In this document: positions 1 through 5,733 of the stretch, in pieces
How positions within the stretch are numbered: the stretch's first letter is position 1
How the letters are laid out: every line of letters begins with the position of its first letter
Assembly: GCA_025774865.1 (NCBI GenBank)
Contig: JALGZO010000541.1
Span: 1 to 6,190, forward strand
Direction: 5' to 3'
DNA length: 6,190 nucleotides
From: a bacterium
GTDB taxonomy: Bacteria; ARS69
Notes under the pieces: model-generated
The model's database searches: none
Told to the model about the DNA's origin: nothing
Seen by the model: only the letters and a program-made list of their open reading frames with translations
Position numbers and translations under genes: made by a program

Positions 1-802
1 CCCCGAGCTCGTGGGACAACAGGAAGTCGCCGTCTGCGTCGGCACGAACCGTCGGCGCCGGTTGCGACAGCAGCACGGCCCGATATCCCACGGCGTCGAG
101 GAACTCGCCGCGGTCCGCGTCGACGAACTTCACGGTCCGACCTCGGCTCCAGACGGAAACCGTGCCGCCGGCGTCGGGGACCCACTTCCGCTCGCCGGCG
201 AGCCCGATCCCGCCGCTCGCGCCCGCCATCTGCTCCGCGCTCAACACCGTGCCCGCCTCCCGCTGCCAGAGCGGAAAGCTGGCCCCGGATCCCGGGTGAA
301 AGATGCCGACGCGAGTGTCCTCGATCAGCGTGCGCCAGAGCGCTTCCGTCCCGAGCTCCACGCGAAGATGCGGATTCTTCGACTGGATCGTGGCCACCGC
401 CTCACCCGTTCGCAGGTCGAAGACCCAAAGGTCGACGGTGGCGAGACCTTCTACCCCGTAACGACCCGCGACGAAGAGCCCCACGTCGGCGGCCATGTCG
501 TGGAGCAGGCCGACTCCGTGTACGAGCGGGTAGTGATGGAGGATTCTCTCCCCTTCGAGAAGAAAGATCCCGCCGGATTCCGGCACGTGAATGACGACCC
601 GATTGCTCTCGGGAACGATCGCGAACGGGGACGGCACGAGGATCGTGCCGCTCTCGTCCGGCTCGACGGTGACGGAGACACGGGCGTACACGTCTCCGGA
701 GACGACCGAATCCGCGGCGGGAGCGGAGCCGGCCAAGAGGCCGGACCCGATGAGGAAGACCAGCGCGGGCCGCGACGTCGCGGGCAAGCCGAAGCGAGGC
801 AT
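1..802 (-). CDS. Exported protein of unknown function, possibly beta-propeller-like (partial, C-terminus beyond left edge)
   Basis: This frame has no stop before the left edge; 267 residues are visible. Residues 1-29 look like a signal peptide: MPRFGLPATSRPA, a hydrophobic core LVFLIGSGLLAG, and A-P-A before Ala30. The mature part is rich in short beta-prone segments such as RVVIHVPESGGIFLLEG, DVGLFVAGRYG, VDLWVFDLRTGE and GTVSVWSRGRTVKFVDAD. They suggest repeated blades of a beta-propeller, but I cannot assign a family. ATG 802 is the only ATG, GTG or TTG between the upstream in-frame stop (958-956) and the signal peptide, so the start is well defined. There is no Shine-Dalgarno: a C6 tract (808-803) directly precedes the ATG. 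The gene lies downstream of the TPR/sigma-54 activator gene, the half-site cluster and the hairpin at 838-863, and may be the activator's target; that link is inference. Codon use, with G or C at most third positions, supports real coding in this frame. Confidence 0.8.
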   Translation of the reverse strand, partial: MPRFGLPATSRPALVFLIGSGLLAGSAPAADSVVSGDVYARVSVTVEPDESGTILVPSPFAIVPESNRVVIHVPESGGIFLLEGERILHHYPLVHGVGLLHDMAADVGLFVAGRYGVEGLATVDLWVFDLRTGEAVATIQSKNPHLRVELGTEALWRTLIEDTRVGIFHPGSGASFPLWQREAGTVLSAEQMAGASGGIGLAGERKWVPDAGGTVSVWSRGRTVKFVDADRGEFLDAVGYRAVLLSQPAPTVRADADGDFLLSHELG

Positions 803-837
803 GGGGGGATGGTACGTAGTGAAACGAAGCCGAGAAA

Positions 838-863
838 GGGGGAAGCGACGAATCGCTTCCCCC
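838..863 (-). terminator. Strong terminator-like hairpin just before the exported-protein gene (possible attenuator)
   Basis: A perfect 11-bp inverted repeat is present. On the minus strand the arm GGGGGAAGCGA (863-853) is followed by a TTCG tetraloop (852-849) and the arm TCGCTTCCCCC (848-838). The next bases read TTTCTCGGCTTCGTTTC, a broken T-rich tail. This is intrinsic-terminator architecture on the minus strand only; the plus strand lacks T after the stem. It ends 35 nt before the ATG at 802, too close for a full promoter in between, which makes a leader attenuator plausible. A near copy of its first arm, GGGGAGCGA, occurs upstream at 990-982 and could compete for the second arm. Confidence 0.6.
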
Positions 864-1013
864 TGACGACGCGTGATTCGTGTTGCCTCGGCAGGCGCCG
901 GGCCGGCATTCGCGAGTACTTGCCGGTGATCGACGCCTCCGAGCTCGGTCCGGCCTCATGAGACTCGAACCCTTCCCGTTTTCGCTCCCCTGGTAACGAA
1001 ATCGACCCGGCGT

Positions 1014-1030
1014 CCCCCCCGAGTGGGGGG
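1014..1030 (-). repeat. G7/C6 hairpin
   Basis: A run of seven C (1014-1020) is separated by GAGT (1021-1024) from a run of six G (1025-1030), giving a 6-bp GC-only stem with a 4-nt loop. No T-tract follows on either strand, so it is not an obvious terminator. On the minus-strand RNA its G7 run could also pair with the C6 run directly before the ATG at 802. Confidence 0.4.
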
Positions 1031-1058
1031 TGAGTCCCCTCGCTGTGAACCGCGCAGG

Positions 1059-1080
1059 CTCACCGGAAGCCTCCGATGAG
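1059..1080 (-). repeat. 9-bp RNA hairpin with tetraloop (minus-strand transcript)
   Basis: The minus strand reads CTCATCGGA, then loop GGCT, then TCCGGTGAG. All nine positions pair in RNA if one G-U wobble is allowed (1063 with 1076). In a plus-strand transcript the same position would be an A-C mismatch, so the structure favours minus-strand transcription. The distal arm can alternatively pair with CTCACC at 1034-1029. Confidence 0.45.
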
Positions 1081-1081
1081 T

Positions 1082-1118
1082 GGGACGGCGAAGGAGCGGC
1101 CGGCTTGCCGAGGGTCCC
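1082..1118 (-). repeat. Possible RNA hairpin in the intergenic leader
   Basis: GGGA (1082-1085) pairs with TCCC (1115-1118). CGGC (1086-1089) pairs with GCCG (1107-1110), and after a one-base bulge AAG (1091-1093) pairs with CTT (1104-1106). This leaves a 10-nt loop and a 4-nt bulge (1111-1114). It could fold in RNA, but GC-rich DNA makes such stems often. Confidence 0.35.
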
Positions 1119-1280
1119 GGTTCGTCGCGACCGCCCCTCCCCTACGCTGTCCACTTTTCCCCGAAGGGAGCTTCTGCCGACCGGGTCCGGGTCGGGTCCG
1201 CGCAATGACGACGGACGACCTTGATCAGAGCAATCCGCGGGCCGGAAACGAACGCGGAACGGGCGCGGCGCGGCGGAGAT

Positions 1281-1296
1281 GGCAGAAACCGCTCCA
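1281..1296 (-). promoter_or_regulatory. Possible sigma-54 (-24/-12) promoter
   Basis: The minus strand reads TGGAGCGGTTTCTGCC. It keeps the near-invariant GG and GC dinucleotides at the spacing of the consensus TGGCACG-N4-TTGCW, but departs from it at C4, A5, T12 and the final W. It is the best match I found by eye between the regulator and the exported-protein gene, and it lies about 90 bp downstream of the half-site cluster. Such a degenerate match can occur by chance. Confidence 0.25.
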
Positions 1297-1383
1297 GAAG
1301 GCCCGAGAAGGACGACCAGAGGATCGACCGCTCTCGGCGAGGCGACCGTCGATGTGGGCGGCCCCTCTCGATTGGACGGTGGA

Positions 1384-1434
1384 GTGTCCAGGAGGCTGGA
1401 CAGGTGTCCAACGCTCCCGGGGAGGCTGGACACC
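1384..1434. promoter_or_regulatory. Cluster of TGTCCA/TGGACA half-sites (candidate operator or enhancer)
   Basis: Four exact half-sites lie within 48 bp: TGTCCA at 1385-1390, TGGACA at 1397-1402, TGTCCA at 1405-1410 and TGGACA at 1427-1432. The first pair is a dyad with a 6-bp spacer; the second has a 16-bp spacer and 8-bp arms (GGTGTCCA and TGGACACC). Equal-orientation half-sites are 20 bp and 30 bp apart, which would put them on the same helical face. GGAGGC precedes TGGACA in both units, so a duplication is visible. A degenerate fifth half-site, TGGACG, is at 1373-1378. The location, downstream of a Fis-HTH activator gene and about 90-140 bp before a weak -24/-12 element, suits an upstream activating sequence. 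The binding protein is inferred. Confidence 0.55.
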
Positions 1435-1450
1435 CGCGGCGAGCGGACGA

Positions 1451-1480
1451 AGGCCCCCGGCGCGATGGCACCGGGGGCCT
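1451..1480 (-). terminator. Terminator-like GC hairpin downstream of the TPR regulator gene
   Basis: A perfect 10-bp inverted repeat, with arms AGGCCCCCGG (1451-1460) and CCGGGGGCCT (1471-1480), encloses a 10-nt loop. It begins 73 nt after the regulator stop. On the minus strand the stem is followed by TCGTCC rather than a T-tract. It is therefore either a weak or Rho-assisted terminator or a 3'-end stabilising hairpin. Confidence 0.5.
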
Positions 1481-1553
1481 CGAGAGAGGGAGCAGGCGGG
1501 CAAAGCCGGTGGTCGGAGCTCGACCCACCGGGCTCCCGGAACGCGTTCCGCCG

Positions 1554-3929
1554 CTAGGCGGCCGCGTCCGACACCGCGCGCACTCGAACCGCGGCGGTCT
1601 CCCTCCCGATCCCGTACTTCGACATCTTCGTATACAGCGTCTGCCGACTGATCCCGAGCTCGCGCGCCGCGCGGGAGCGGTTTCCGCCGGCATCCGACAG
1701 AGCCCGCACCACCGCTCGGCGTTCGGTTTCCTCGAGACTCGCGATCATGGGGCGAGGCCGTCGAGCCGCGTCCCGGATGCAGTCGGGCATCGCATCTACC
1801 GGGATAGGACCGCGCCCGAACGTCAGGAACGAAGCGCTCTCCGCGAGGTTCCGCAACTCCCGGACGTTCCCCGGCCACTCGTGAAGCTCCAGGAGTTCCC
1901 TCGCCGACGAGGACGCGGACCGTCCCGCGAACTGCTCGAACAGCAACCCGATGTCCCCCTTCCGCTCCCGCAGCGCCGGCACCACGATCTCGAAGCCGCG
2001 CAGCCGGTAGAAGAGGTCCGGCAGGAACTCGCCGGAGTCGACGAGATCCGGAAGACTCCGGTTCGTCGCCGCGACGATACGTACGTTCACCTGGATCGGC
2101 GTCACCCCGCCCACGCGCCGAACCTCGCCGGCGTCTAGTACGCGTAGGAGCTTCGCCTGCAGCGTGAGCGGCGCCTTTCCGACTTCGTCCAGAAAGACCG
2201 TCCCCTTGTTCGCCGCTTCGAAGATCCCCGCCTTGTCGCAGATCGCCCCGGTGAACGCTCCCTTCACGTGGCCGAACAGCTCGGCCTCGAGGAGCGTTTC
2301 CGTGAGAGCCGCGCAGTTGACAGCCAGGAACGGTTTGCCGCTCCGCGCACTCGCTCCGTGAATCGCACGAGCGAAGAGCTCCTTGCCGGTGCCGGTTTCT
2401 CCAGTGACGAGCACCGGGATGTCCGACGGCGCGATCCGGCGCGCCCGCTCGATCGCTTCTCGCATCACGTCCGAACCGGTGATGATCTCGCCGAAGGGAT
2501 CGTCCGAGCTCCCGGCGGCCCCAGCGATGCTCGCATTCTCTCCGGACGCGGTCGCGAGAGCTTCCGCGGCCTTCGCCGCTTCGCGCTCGGCGCCGAGCCC
2601 ACGAAGGCACCGCTCGGCCTGACGGAGCAGCGGTCCGGCGAGGGGAAGATCCGTCACGCTCTCGGCCAGCAGCTGGGCGAGAGCAGCCTGGCTGCGCCCG
2701 GTCTCGAACGGCATCGAGAGCTCGCGGAACACCTCGACGGCAAACTCGAGGTGCGGGCGAGCTTCGTCGCGCCGATTGCGACGCGCCAGCACGGTGCCCA
2801 GCGCGCGACGCGCCACCGCCTCGCAGAAGCGATAGTCACAACTGCGGACGAGCGCGACCGCCTCATCCAGCAAATCGAGCGCGCGAGCGTCCGGATCCCC
2901 CAGCCCCTCTTCGGCCAGTGCGAGTCGCCAGGCCGTATCGGCCACGGGCTCGCCCTCGGGCGACGATTCCCTCGCGAGCTCCAGAGTCTCGACGAGGATG
3001 TGCCGCGCCTCCGTCCAGTCGCCGCGCTCGATGGCGGCTTCTCCGAGGAGCTGACCGGTCACGATGAGATCGTGGGTCAAGCCCGCTTCCTCCGCCAGAC
3101 GGCGCGCCCTCTCGAGCTCCGGCCGCGGATCTTGGCCGCGGTAAAGCGCGAGCCGGCCGCGTTGAATCGCGACCGCGGACACCAGGCGCCGATCTCCGGA
3201 TTTCTCCGCACGTTCATGGCAGCGGGTCAGCAGGGCTTCGGTCTGCTGCCAATCTCCCGTGTGAAACTCGTCGATGGCGAGCGCGAAGAGCTCACGCGAG
3301 ATGTGCGTGTCGCTGCCGCACCGTTCGTGAGCTTCGAGCGCGCGGCGATGAAACCCCTTCGCTTCCTGAAACCGCCCCGACTGCCAGAGCAGGAAGCCGA
3401 GATTCGAGGCGCAGAGTCCCATCTCGTGATCGTTTCCTTCGCGGCGAGCCGCCGCCATCGCGTCGGTGTAGTCCTCGCGCGCGTCGTCGAGACGGCCGAG
3501 GCGCCGGTAGCCGTGGCCCCGGCAGGTGAGCGCTTGCGCCAGTCGGGAGTTCTCTCCGGTGTTCCGGAGTTCTTCCCACGCCGCGGTCGCGCTCCGCACG
3601 GTGTCTTCGTATTGTCCACGGTTGAGTGCGATGTAGCCACGCACGCAGTGCACGGCCCCCCGGGTCGCCGGCAGCACTCTCTCCATGTCCAGGTTCTCGA
3701 CCGGCGCAAGCGCCAGATCCGCCGAGTCGATGTCTCCGAGCTCCACGAAGCACTCCGCGACTCGCACGCGAAGTCCGGCTTCCTGATCTGGTGTCAGGTC
3801 ACCGCCGCGAAGCTCCATGGCTTCAGTGTAGGCCTCGATCGCTTCTCGGAAGCAGCTGGCAGCGCGACTGGCGTCACCTCTGCGCAGCGCATCGCGGAAG
3901 CGATGGAAAGGCAGTGGGTACCAGGTCAT
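1554..3929 (-). CDS. TPR-domain sigma-54-dependent transcriptional activator (AAA+ bEBP, Fis-type HTH)
   Basis: This 791-residue cytoplasmic regulator would activate RNA polymerase carrying sigma-54. Residues 1 to about 455 form helical TPR-like repeats of roughly 40 residues; the best are around 131-200, with RLGRLDDAREDYTDAM and QSGRFQEAKGFHRRALEA. Residues about 481-715 are the AAA+ domain: Walker A GETGTGKE (510-517), the sigma-54-contacting GAFTGA loop (557-562), Walker B GTVFLDE (576-582), ATN (621-623) and WPGNVREL (685-692). A Fis-type helix-turn-helix lies at about 742-774 (GGNRSRAARELGISRQTLY). No receiver, GAF or PAS domain is present, so the TPR array is the likely sensor. One oddity: the usual FRxDL of the arginine-finger region reads FLPDL, with Leu636 where an Arg is usual, while Arg642 is kept. 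The start is set by GGAGG 9 nt upstream and overlaps the preceding stop. The stop is TAG at 1556-1554. The domain calls are firm; the ligand and target genes are unknown. Confidence 0.95.
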   Translation of the reverse strand: MTWYPLPFHRFRDALRRGDASRAASCFREAIEAYTEAMELRGGDLTPDQEAGLRVRVAECFVELGDIDSADLALAPVENLDMERVLPATRGAVHCVRGYIALNRGQYEDTVRSATAAWEELRNTGENSRLAQALTCRGHGYRRLGRLDDAREDYTDAMAAARREGNDHEMGLCASNLGFLLWQSGRFQEAKGFHRRALEAHERCGSDTHISRELFALAIDEFHTGDWQQTEALLTRCHERAEKSGDRRLVSAVAIQRGRLALYRGQDPRPELERARRLAEEAGLTHDLIVTGQLLGEAAIERGDWTEARHILVETLELARESSPEGEPVADTAWRLALAEEGLGDPDARALDLLDEAVALVRSCDYRFCEAVARRALGTVLARRNRRDEARPHLEFAVEVFRELSMPFETGRSQAALAQLLAESVTDLPLAGPLLRQAERCLRGLGAEREAAKAAEALATASGENASIAGAAGSSDDPFGEIITGSDVMREAIERARRIAPSDIPVLVTGETGTGKELFARAIHGASARSGKPFLAVNCAALTETLLEAELFGHVKGAFTGAICDKAGIFEAANKGTVFLDEVGKAPLTLQAKLLRVLDAGEVRRVGGVTPIQVNVRIVAATNRSLPDLVDSGEFLPDLFYRLRGFEIVVPALRERKGDIGLLFEQFAGRSASSSARELLELHEWPGNVRELRNLAESASFLTFGRGPIPVDAMPDCIRDAARRPRPMIASLEETERRAVVRALSDAGGNRSRAARELGISRQTLYTKMSKYGIGRETAAVRVRAVSDAAA

Positions 3930-4222
3930 CGTGCAGGTCCTCCGAAGTTGAGCGAGCGCATGATGCGCAGCAGGCGAAGAAGGAGATTCTGCGATCGGTC
4001 GACCGGGGCCGCGACGATCCGTCGGTTCTCGCCGACGCTCTTCTCGACGACTACCTGATCTGGCTCACGGGGAGCCACGATGTTGGGGACTTCGGGCTCC
4101 GAGTCGTCCACGGCGAACTGCTTGCGGACCAGCCAGTCCGACGCCTGCACCTCACTCGGGAGAACCCAGACTGCCGCCACGGCGAGCACGGCCAGGATCC
4201 AGGATGTATTTCGGGTATGCAT
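3926..4222 (-). CDS. Small exported protein, unknown function, coupled to downstream TPR regulator
   Basis: This is a 98-residue protein I do not recognise. Residues 1-27 look like a Sec signal peptide: a short basic N-region (MHTR), a hydrophobic core (WILAVLAVAAVWVL) and a V-Q-A cleavage motif before Ser28. The mature part would be about 71 residues with no cysteine. It has an acidic, proline-containing middle (about 38-62) and a basic amphipathic C-terminal helix (LLLRLLRIMRSLNF, about 80-93). The start at ATG 4222 is supported by AAAGGTGG (4239-4232), 9 nt upstream. Its TGA stop (3928-3926) overlaps the ATG of the regulator as ATGA, which suggests translational coupling and joint function. 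It could be a signal precursor, a periplasmic ligand, or a product whose output the regulator monitors. The frame continues open upstream inside mgtE, but that part has no coding character. The gene is well supported; its role is inferred only from context. Confidence 0.8.
   Translation of the reverse strand: MHTRNTSWILAVLAVAAVWVLPSEVQASDWLVRKQFAVDDSEPEVPNIVAPREPDQVVVEKSVGENRRIVAAPVDRSQNLLLRLLRIMRSLNFGGPAR
3938..3944 (-). promoter_or_regulatory. Internal Shine-Dalgarno (CGGAGGA) for the TPR/sigma-54 regulator
   Basis: The minus strand reads CGGAGGA with the GGAGG core at 3943-3939, 9 nt before the ATG at 3929. It lies inside the last codons of the small exported-protein gene. Together with the ATGA stop/start overlap it fixes the regulator's start and indicates coupled translation of the two genes. 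Confidence 0.85.
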
Positions 4223-4326
4223 GGAAAACGACCACCTTTCTGTCCTGTACGAGGAACGCTCCCACTTTATGAACAGGCCGCCGGGGCTGAAAGGGGGCGT
4301 CCGACGAATATCGGCGAGGCGACGGC
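4223..4326 (-). promoter_or_regulatory. 104-nt gap between mgtE and the small exported-protein gene; promoter not clear
   Basis: The gap includes an AT-richer patch, CATAAA at 4271-4266, which matches TATAAT at 4 of 6 positions. CTTTCA at 4293-4288 is a poor -35 at 16-bp spacing. No -24/-12 element and no convincing terminator are visible. A separate weak promoter for the small gene and regulator is possible, as is read-through from mgtE. Confidence 0.2.
4232..4239 (-). promoter_or_regulatory. Ribosome binding site of the small exported protein gene
   Basis: The minus strand reads AAAGGTGG, ending 9 nt before the ATG at 4222. This supports that ATG as the start of a frame that is otherwise open far upstream. 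It is a direct sequence observation; ribosome use is inferred. Confidence 0.7.
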
Positions 4327-5673
4327 TCAGCGACCGAGGATCGAGGTCGCGAGCGAGAGGTAGATCAGGATTCCCAGGATGTCGTTGGAGGTCGTGACGA
4401 AGGGACCGGTGGCGAGCGCCGGATCGATCTGCACCCGATCCATGGCGAGCGGCACAAAAGCGCCCACGCTCGTCGAGATCAGGATCACGGCCAGCATCGC
4501 GAGCCCGACGACCGCGCCCAGGCGCATGTCGCCCCACCAGAACGATGCGGCCACGAAAATCAGAGCCGCGCACACGAGCCCGGTGATGATCGAGACGCCC
4601 ACCTCGCGGGTAAGGCGCCGGACCGCGTCGCGGGGTCGAATCTCTTCGGTCGCGAGCGCTCGCACCATCACGGCACTCGACTGGATGGCGACGTTGCCCC
4701 CCATGGCCATGATCACGGGGACGAAGAACGCGAGCGTGATCACCGCCGCCAGGTCGTCCTCGTAGCGCGAGAGCACGACCGCGGAGAGGACCCCCCCGAG
4801 GAGGCCCGTGACGAGCCACGGAAGACGGATCGCGGCCTTCCTCCAGACGGAGTCCTCGCGGAACTCCTCCTCGTCGGTGCCGGCGAGCCGCGAGTAGTCC
4901 TCGGCCGCCTCGTCCTGGATCACGTCGACGATATCGTCGACCGTGATCCGCCCCAGCAGGACTCCTTCGCGATCGACCACCGGGAGCGAGGGAAGGTCGT
5001 ACTTCTGGAAGATCTGAGCGACCTCTTCCTGATCCAGCTCGGCCTGTACCGACAGGATCTCCTCGTCCATGACGGAACGGACGGTGTCGGAAGGGTTCGC
5101 GAGGATGAGCCGGGGCACCGGCAGCCGACCCACCAGCTTGCCCTCGCTCGAGACGACGAACACGTAGAAGAAGTCCTCGCGGACGTCGCCCCACGCAAGG
5201 CGGATCTTCTCGATCGCGCGCTGGATGGTCCGGTCCTCGCGGACCGAGACGACCTCCAGCTGCATGATCCCGCCGGCGCAGTCTTCCGGATACGTGAGGA
5301 GCTGAGTTATTTCGCGGCGGTCGTCCTCTTCGAGGAGCTCGACGACTTCCACGGCCTTCTCTTCGTCGAGCTCGGAGACGACGTCGGCCGCGTCGTCGGA
5401 GTCCATCTCCTCGACGGCGTCCGCAATCTCGCGCGGCGTGAGCCGCTCCAGAACGTCTTCGCGAATCTCGTCACCGAGCTCCACGAGCACGTCGGCGGAG
5501 ATTTCTTCGGGGAGCTTCTTGAGGAGGTCGACGACCTGGTCGTCTTCCAGATGCTTCGCCGCCGAAGCGACGTCTGCCGCCGGGACCGTCTCCAGCTCTC
5601 GAAGGAGATCTGCGGCGTCACCCTCGAGGAGCGCAGAAATCCGCTCCGCCAGCTCGTCGGGTCGAATCTCCAT
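4327..5673 (-). CDS. mgtE: MgtE-type magnesium channel/transporter
   Basis: This is a complete 448-residue protein, the usual length for MgtE, a dimeric inner-membrane Mg2+ channel gated by cytoplasmic Mg2+. An acidic helical N domain (about residues 1-127) contains repeated 'LP/L-x-x-DVLVEL' and 'DDAADVVSEL' units. The YPEDCAGGIM motif (128-137) leads into two CBS domains (about 138-260). A connecting acidic stretch then precedes about five transmembrane helices (roughly 282-301, 309-325, 358-378, 385-409, 424-446). The conserved MAMGGNVAIQSS (322-333) and DPALATGPFVTTSNDILG (417-434) motifs are present. Asp431 aligns with the pore Mg2+-coordinating Asp432 of Thermus thermophilus MgtE, so the channel looks functional. 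The ATG start is preceded by GAAGG (5687-5683) at 9 nt spacing. The 60-nt gap to the DUF502 gene is too short for an M-box Mg2+ riboswitch, so none controls it locally. The stop is TGA at 4329-4327. Confidence 0.97.
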   Translation of the reverse strand: MEIRPDELAERISALLEGDAADLLRELETVPAADVASAAKHLEDDQVVDLLKKLPEEISADVLVELGDEIREDVLERLTPREIADAVEEMDSDDAADVVSELDEEKAVEVVELLEEDDRREITQLLTYPEDCAGGIMQLEVVSVREDRTIQRAIEKIRLAWGDVREDFFYVFVVSSEGKLVGRLPVPRLILANPSDTVRSVMDEEILSVQAELDQEEVAQIFQKYDLPSLPVVDREGVLLGRITVDDIVDVIQDEAAEDYSRLAGTDEEEFREDSVWRKAAIRLPWLVTGLLGGVLSAVVLSRYEDDLAAVITLAFFVPVIMAMGGNVAIQSSAVMVRALATEEIRPRDAVRRLTREVGVSIITGLVCAALIFVAASFWWGDMRLGAVVGLAMLAVILISTSVGAFVPLAMDRVQIDPALATGPFVTTSNDILGILIYLSLATSILGR

Positions 5674-5733
5674 TGCGGTCCGCCTTCGAGGCTCGCCCGG
5701 CCGGGAGCCGGTCGGGGCGGTTCGATTCTCGCG

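Larger units (their letters stand above)
803..1553. other. 751-bp intergenic region with regulatory and structured elements, no supported gene
   Basis: I see no credible coding sequence here on either strand. The open frames present are arginine-, proline- and serine-rich shadows typical of very GC-rich DNA. The region holds the terminator-like hairpin after the regulator, the TGTCCA/TGGACA cluster, a weak -24/-12 element, several potential RNA hairpins and the hairpin at 838-863. Stretches 1154-1280 and 864-981 show nothing I can name. The length is unusual next to the short gaps elsewhere in the window (60 and 104 nt, and one overlap). Confidence 0.7.

Noticed and set aside
961-1015. tRNA-like T-arm sequence GGTTCGAGTC on the minus strand (about 972-963)
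   Set aside because: The T-stem has a mismatch, no acceptor 5' partner for the following bases is found upstream, and no anticodon arm or CCA end can be built. It is probably chance.
1082-1118. Resemblance of the plus strand GGCGAAGGAGC to the glycine riboswitch core
   Set aside because: The rest of the glycine aptamer consensus is missing, and the neighbouring genes on the plus strand are absent.
402-1433. Minus-strand open frame of 343 codons across the left intergenic region
   Set aside because: Its composition is dominated by R, P, S and G, and it overlaps the signal-peptide protein in a different frame. The frame from ATG 802 has the credible signal peptide and beta-rich sequence.
1225-2610. 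Minus-strand open frame of 461 codons in another frame of the regulator, extending into the intergenic region
   Set aside because: Its translation is Arg/Gly-rich shadow sequence overlapping the AAA+ and HTH coding region; there is no plausible domain or ribosome binding site.
2268-4058. Long plus-strand open frame (596 codons) opposite the TPR regulator
   Set aside because: It is antisense to a protein with clear TPR, AAA+ and HTH motifs. Its product is Arg-rich and shows no domain; long antisense frames are expected in GC-rich coding DNA.
4301-4316. Small hairpin CCGA/TCGG just after the mgtE stop
   Set aside because: A four-base-pair stem without a T-tract is not a credible terminator.
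5691-5720. CCGG-rich hairpin between the DUF502 gene and mgtE
   Set aside because: Only about 5 bp pair, alternative registers exist and there is no T-tract. It is too weak to call a terminator.
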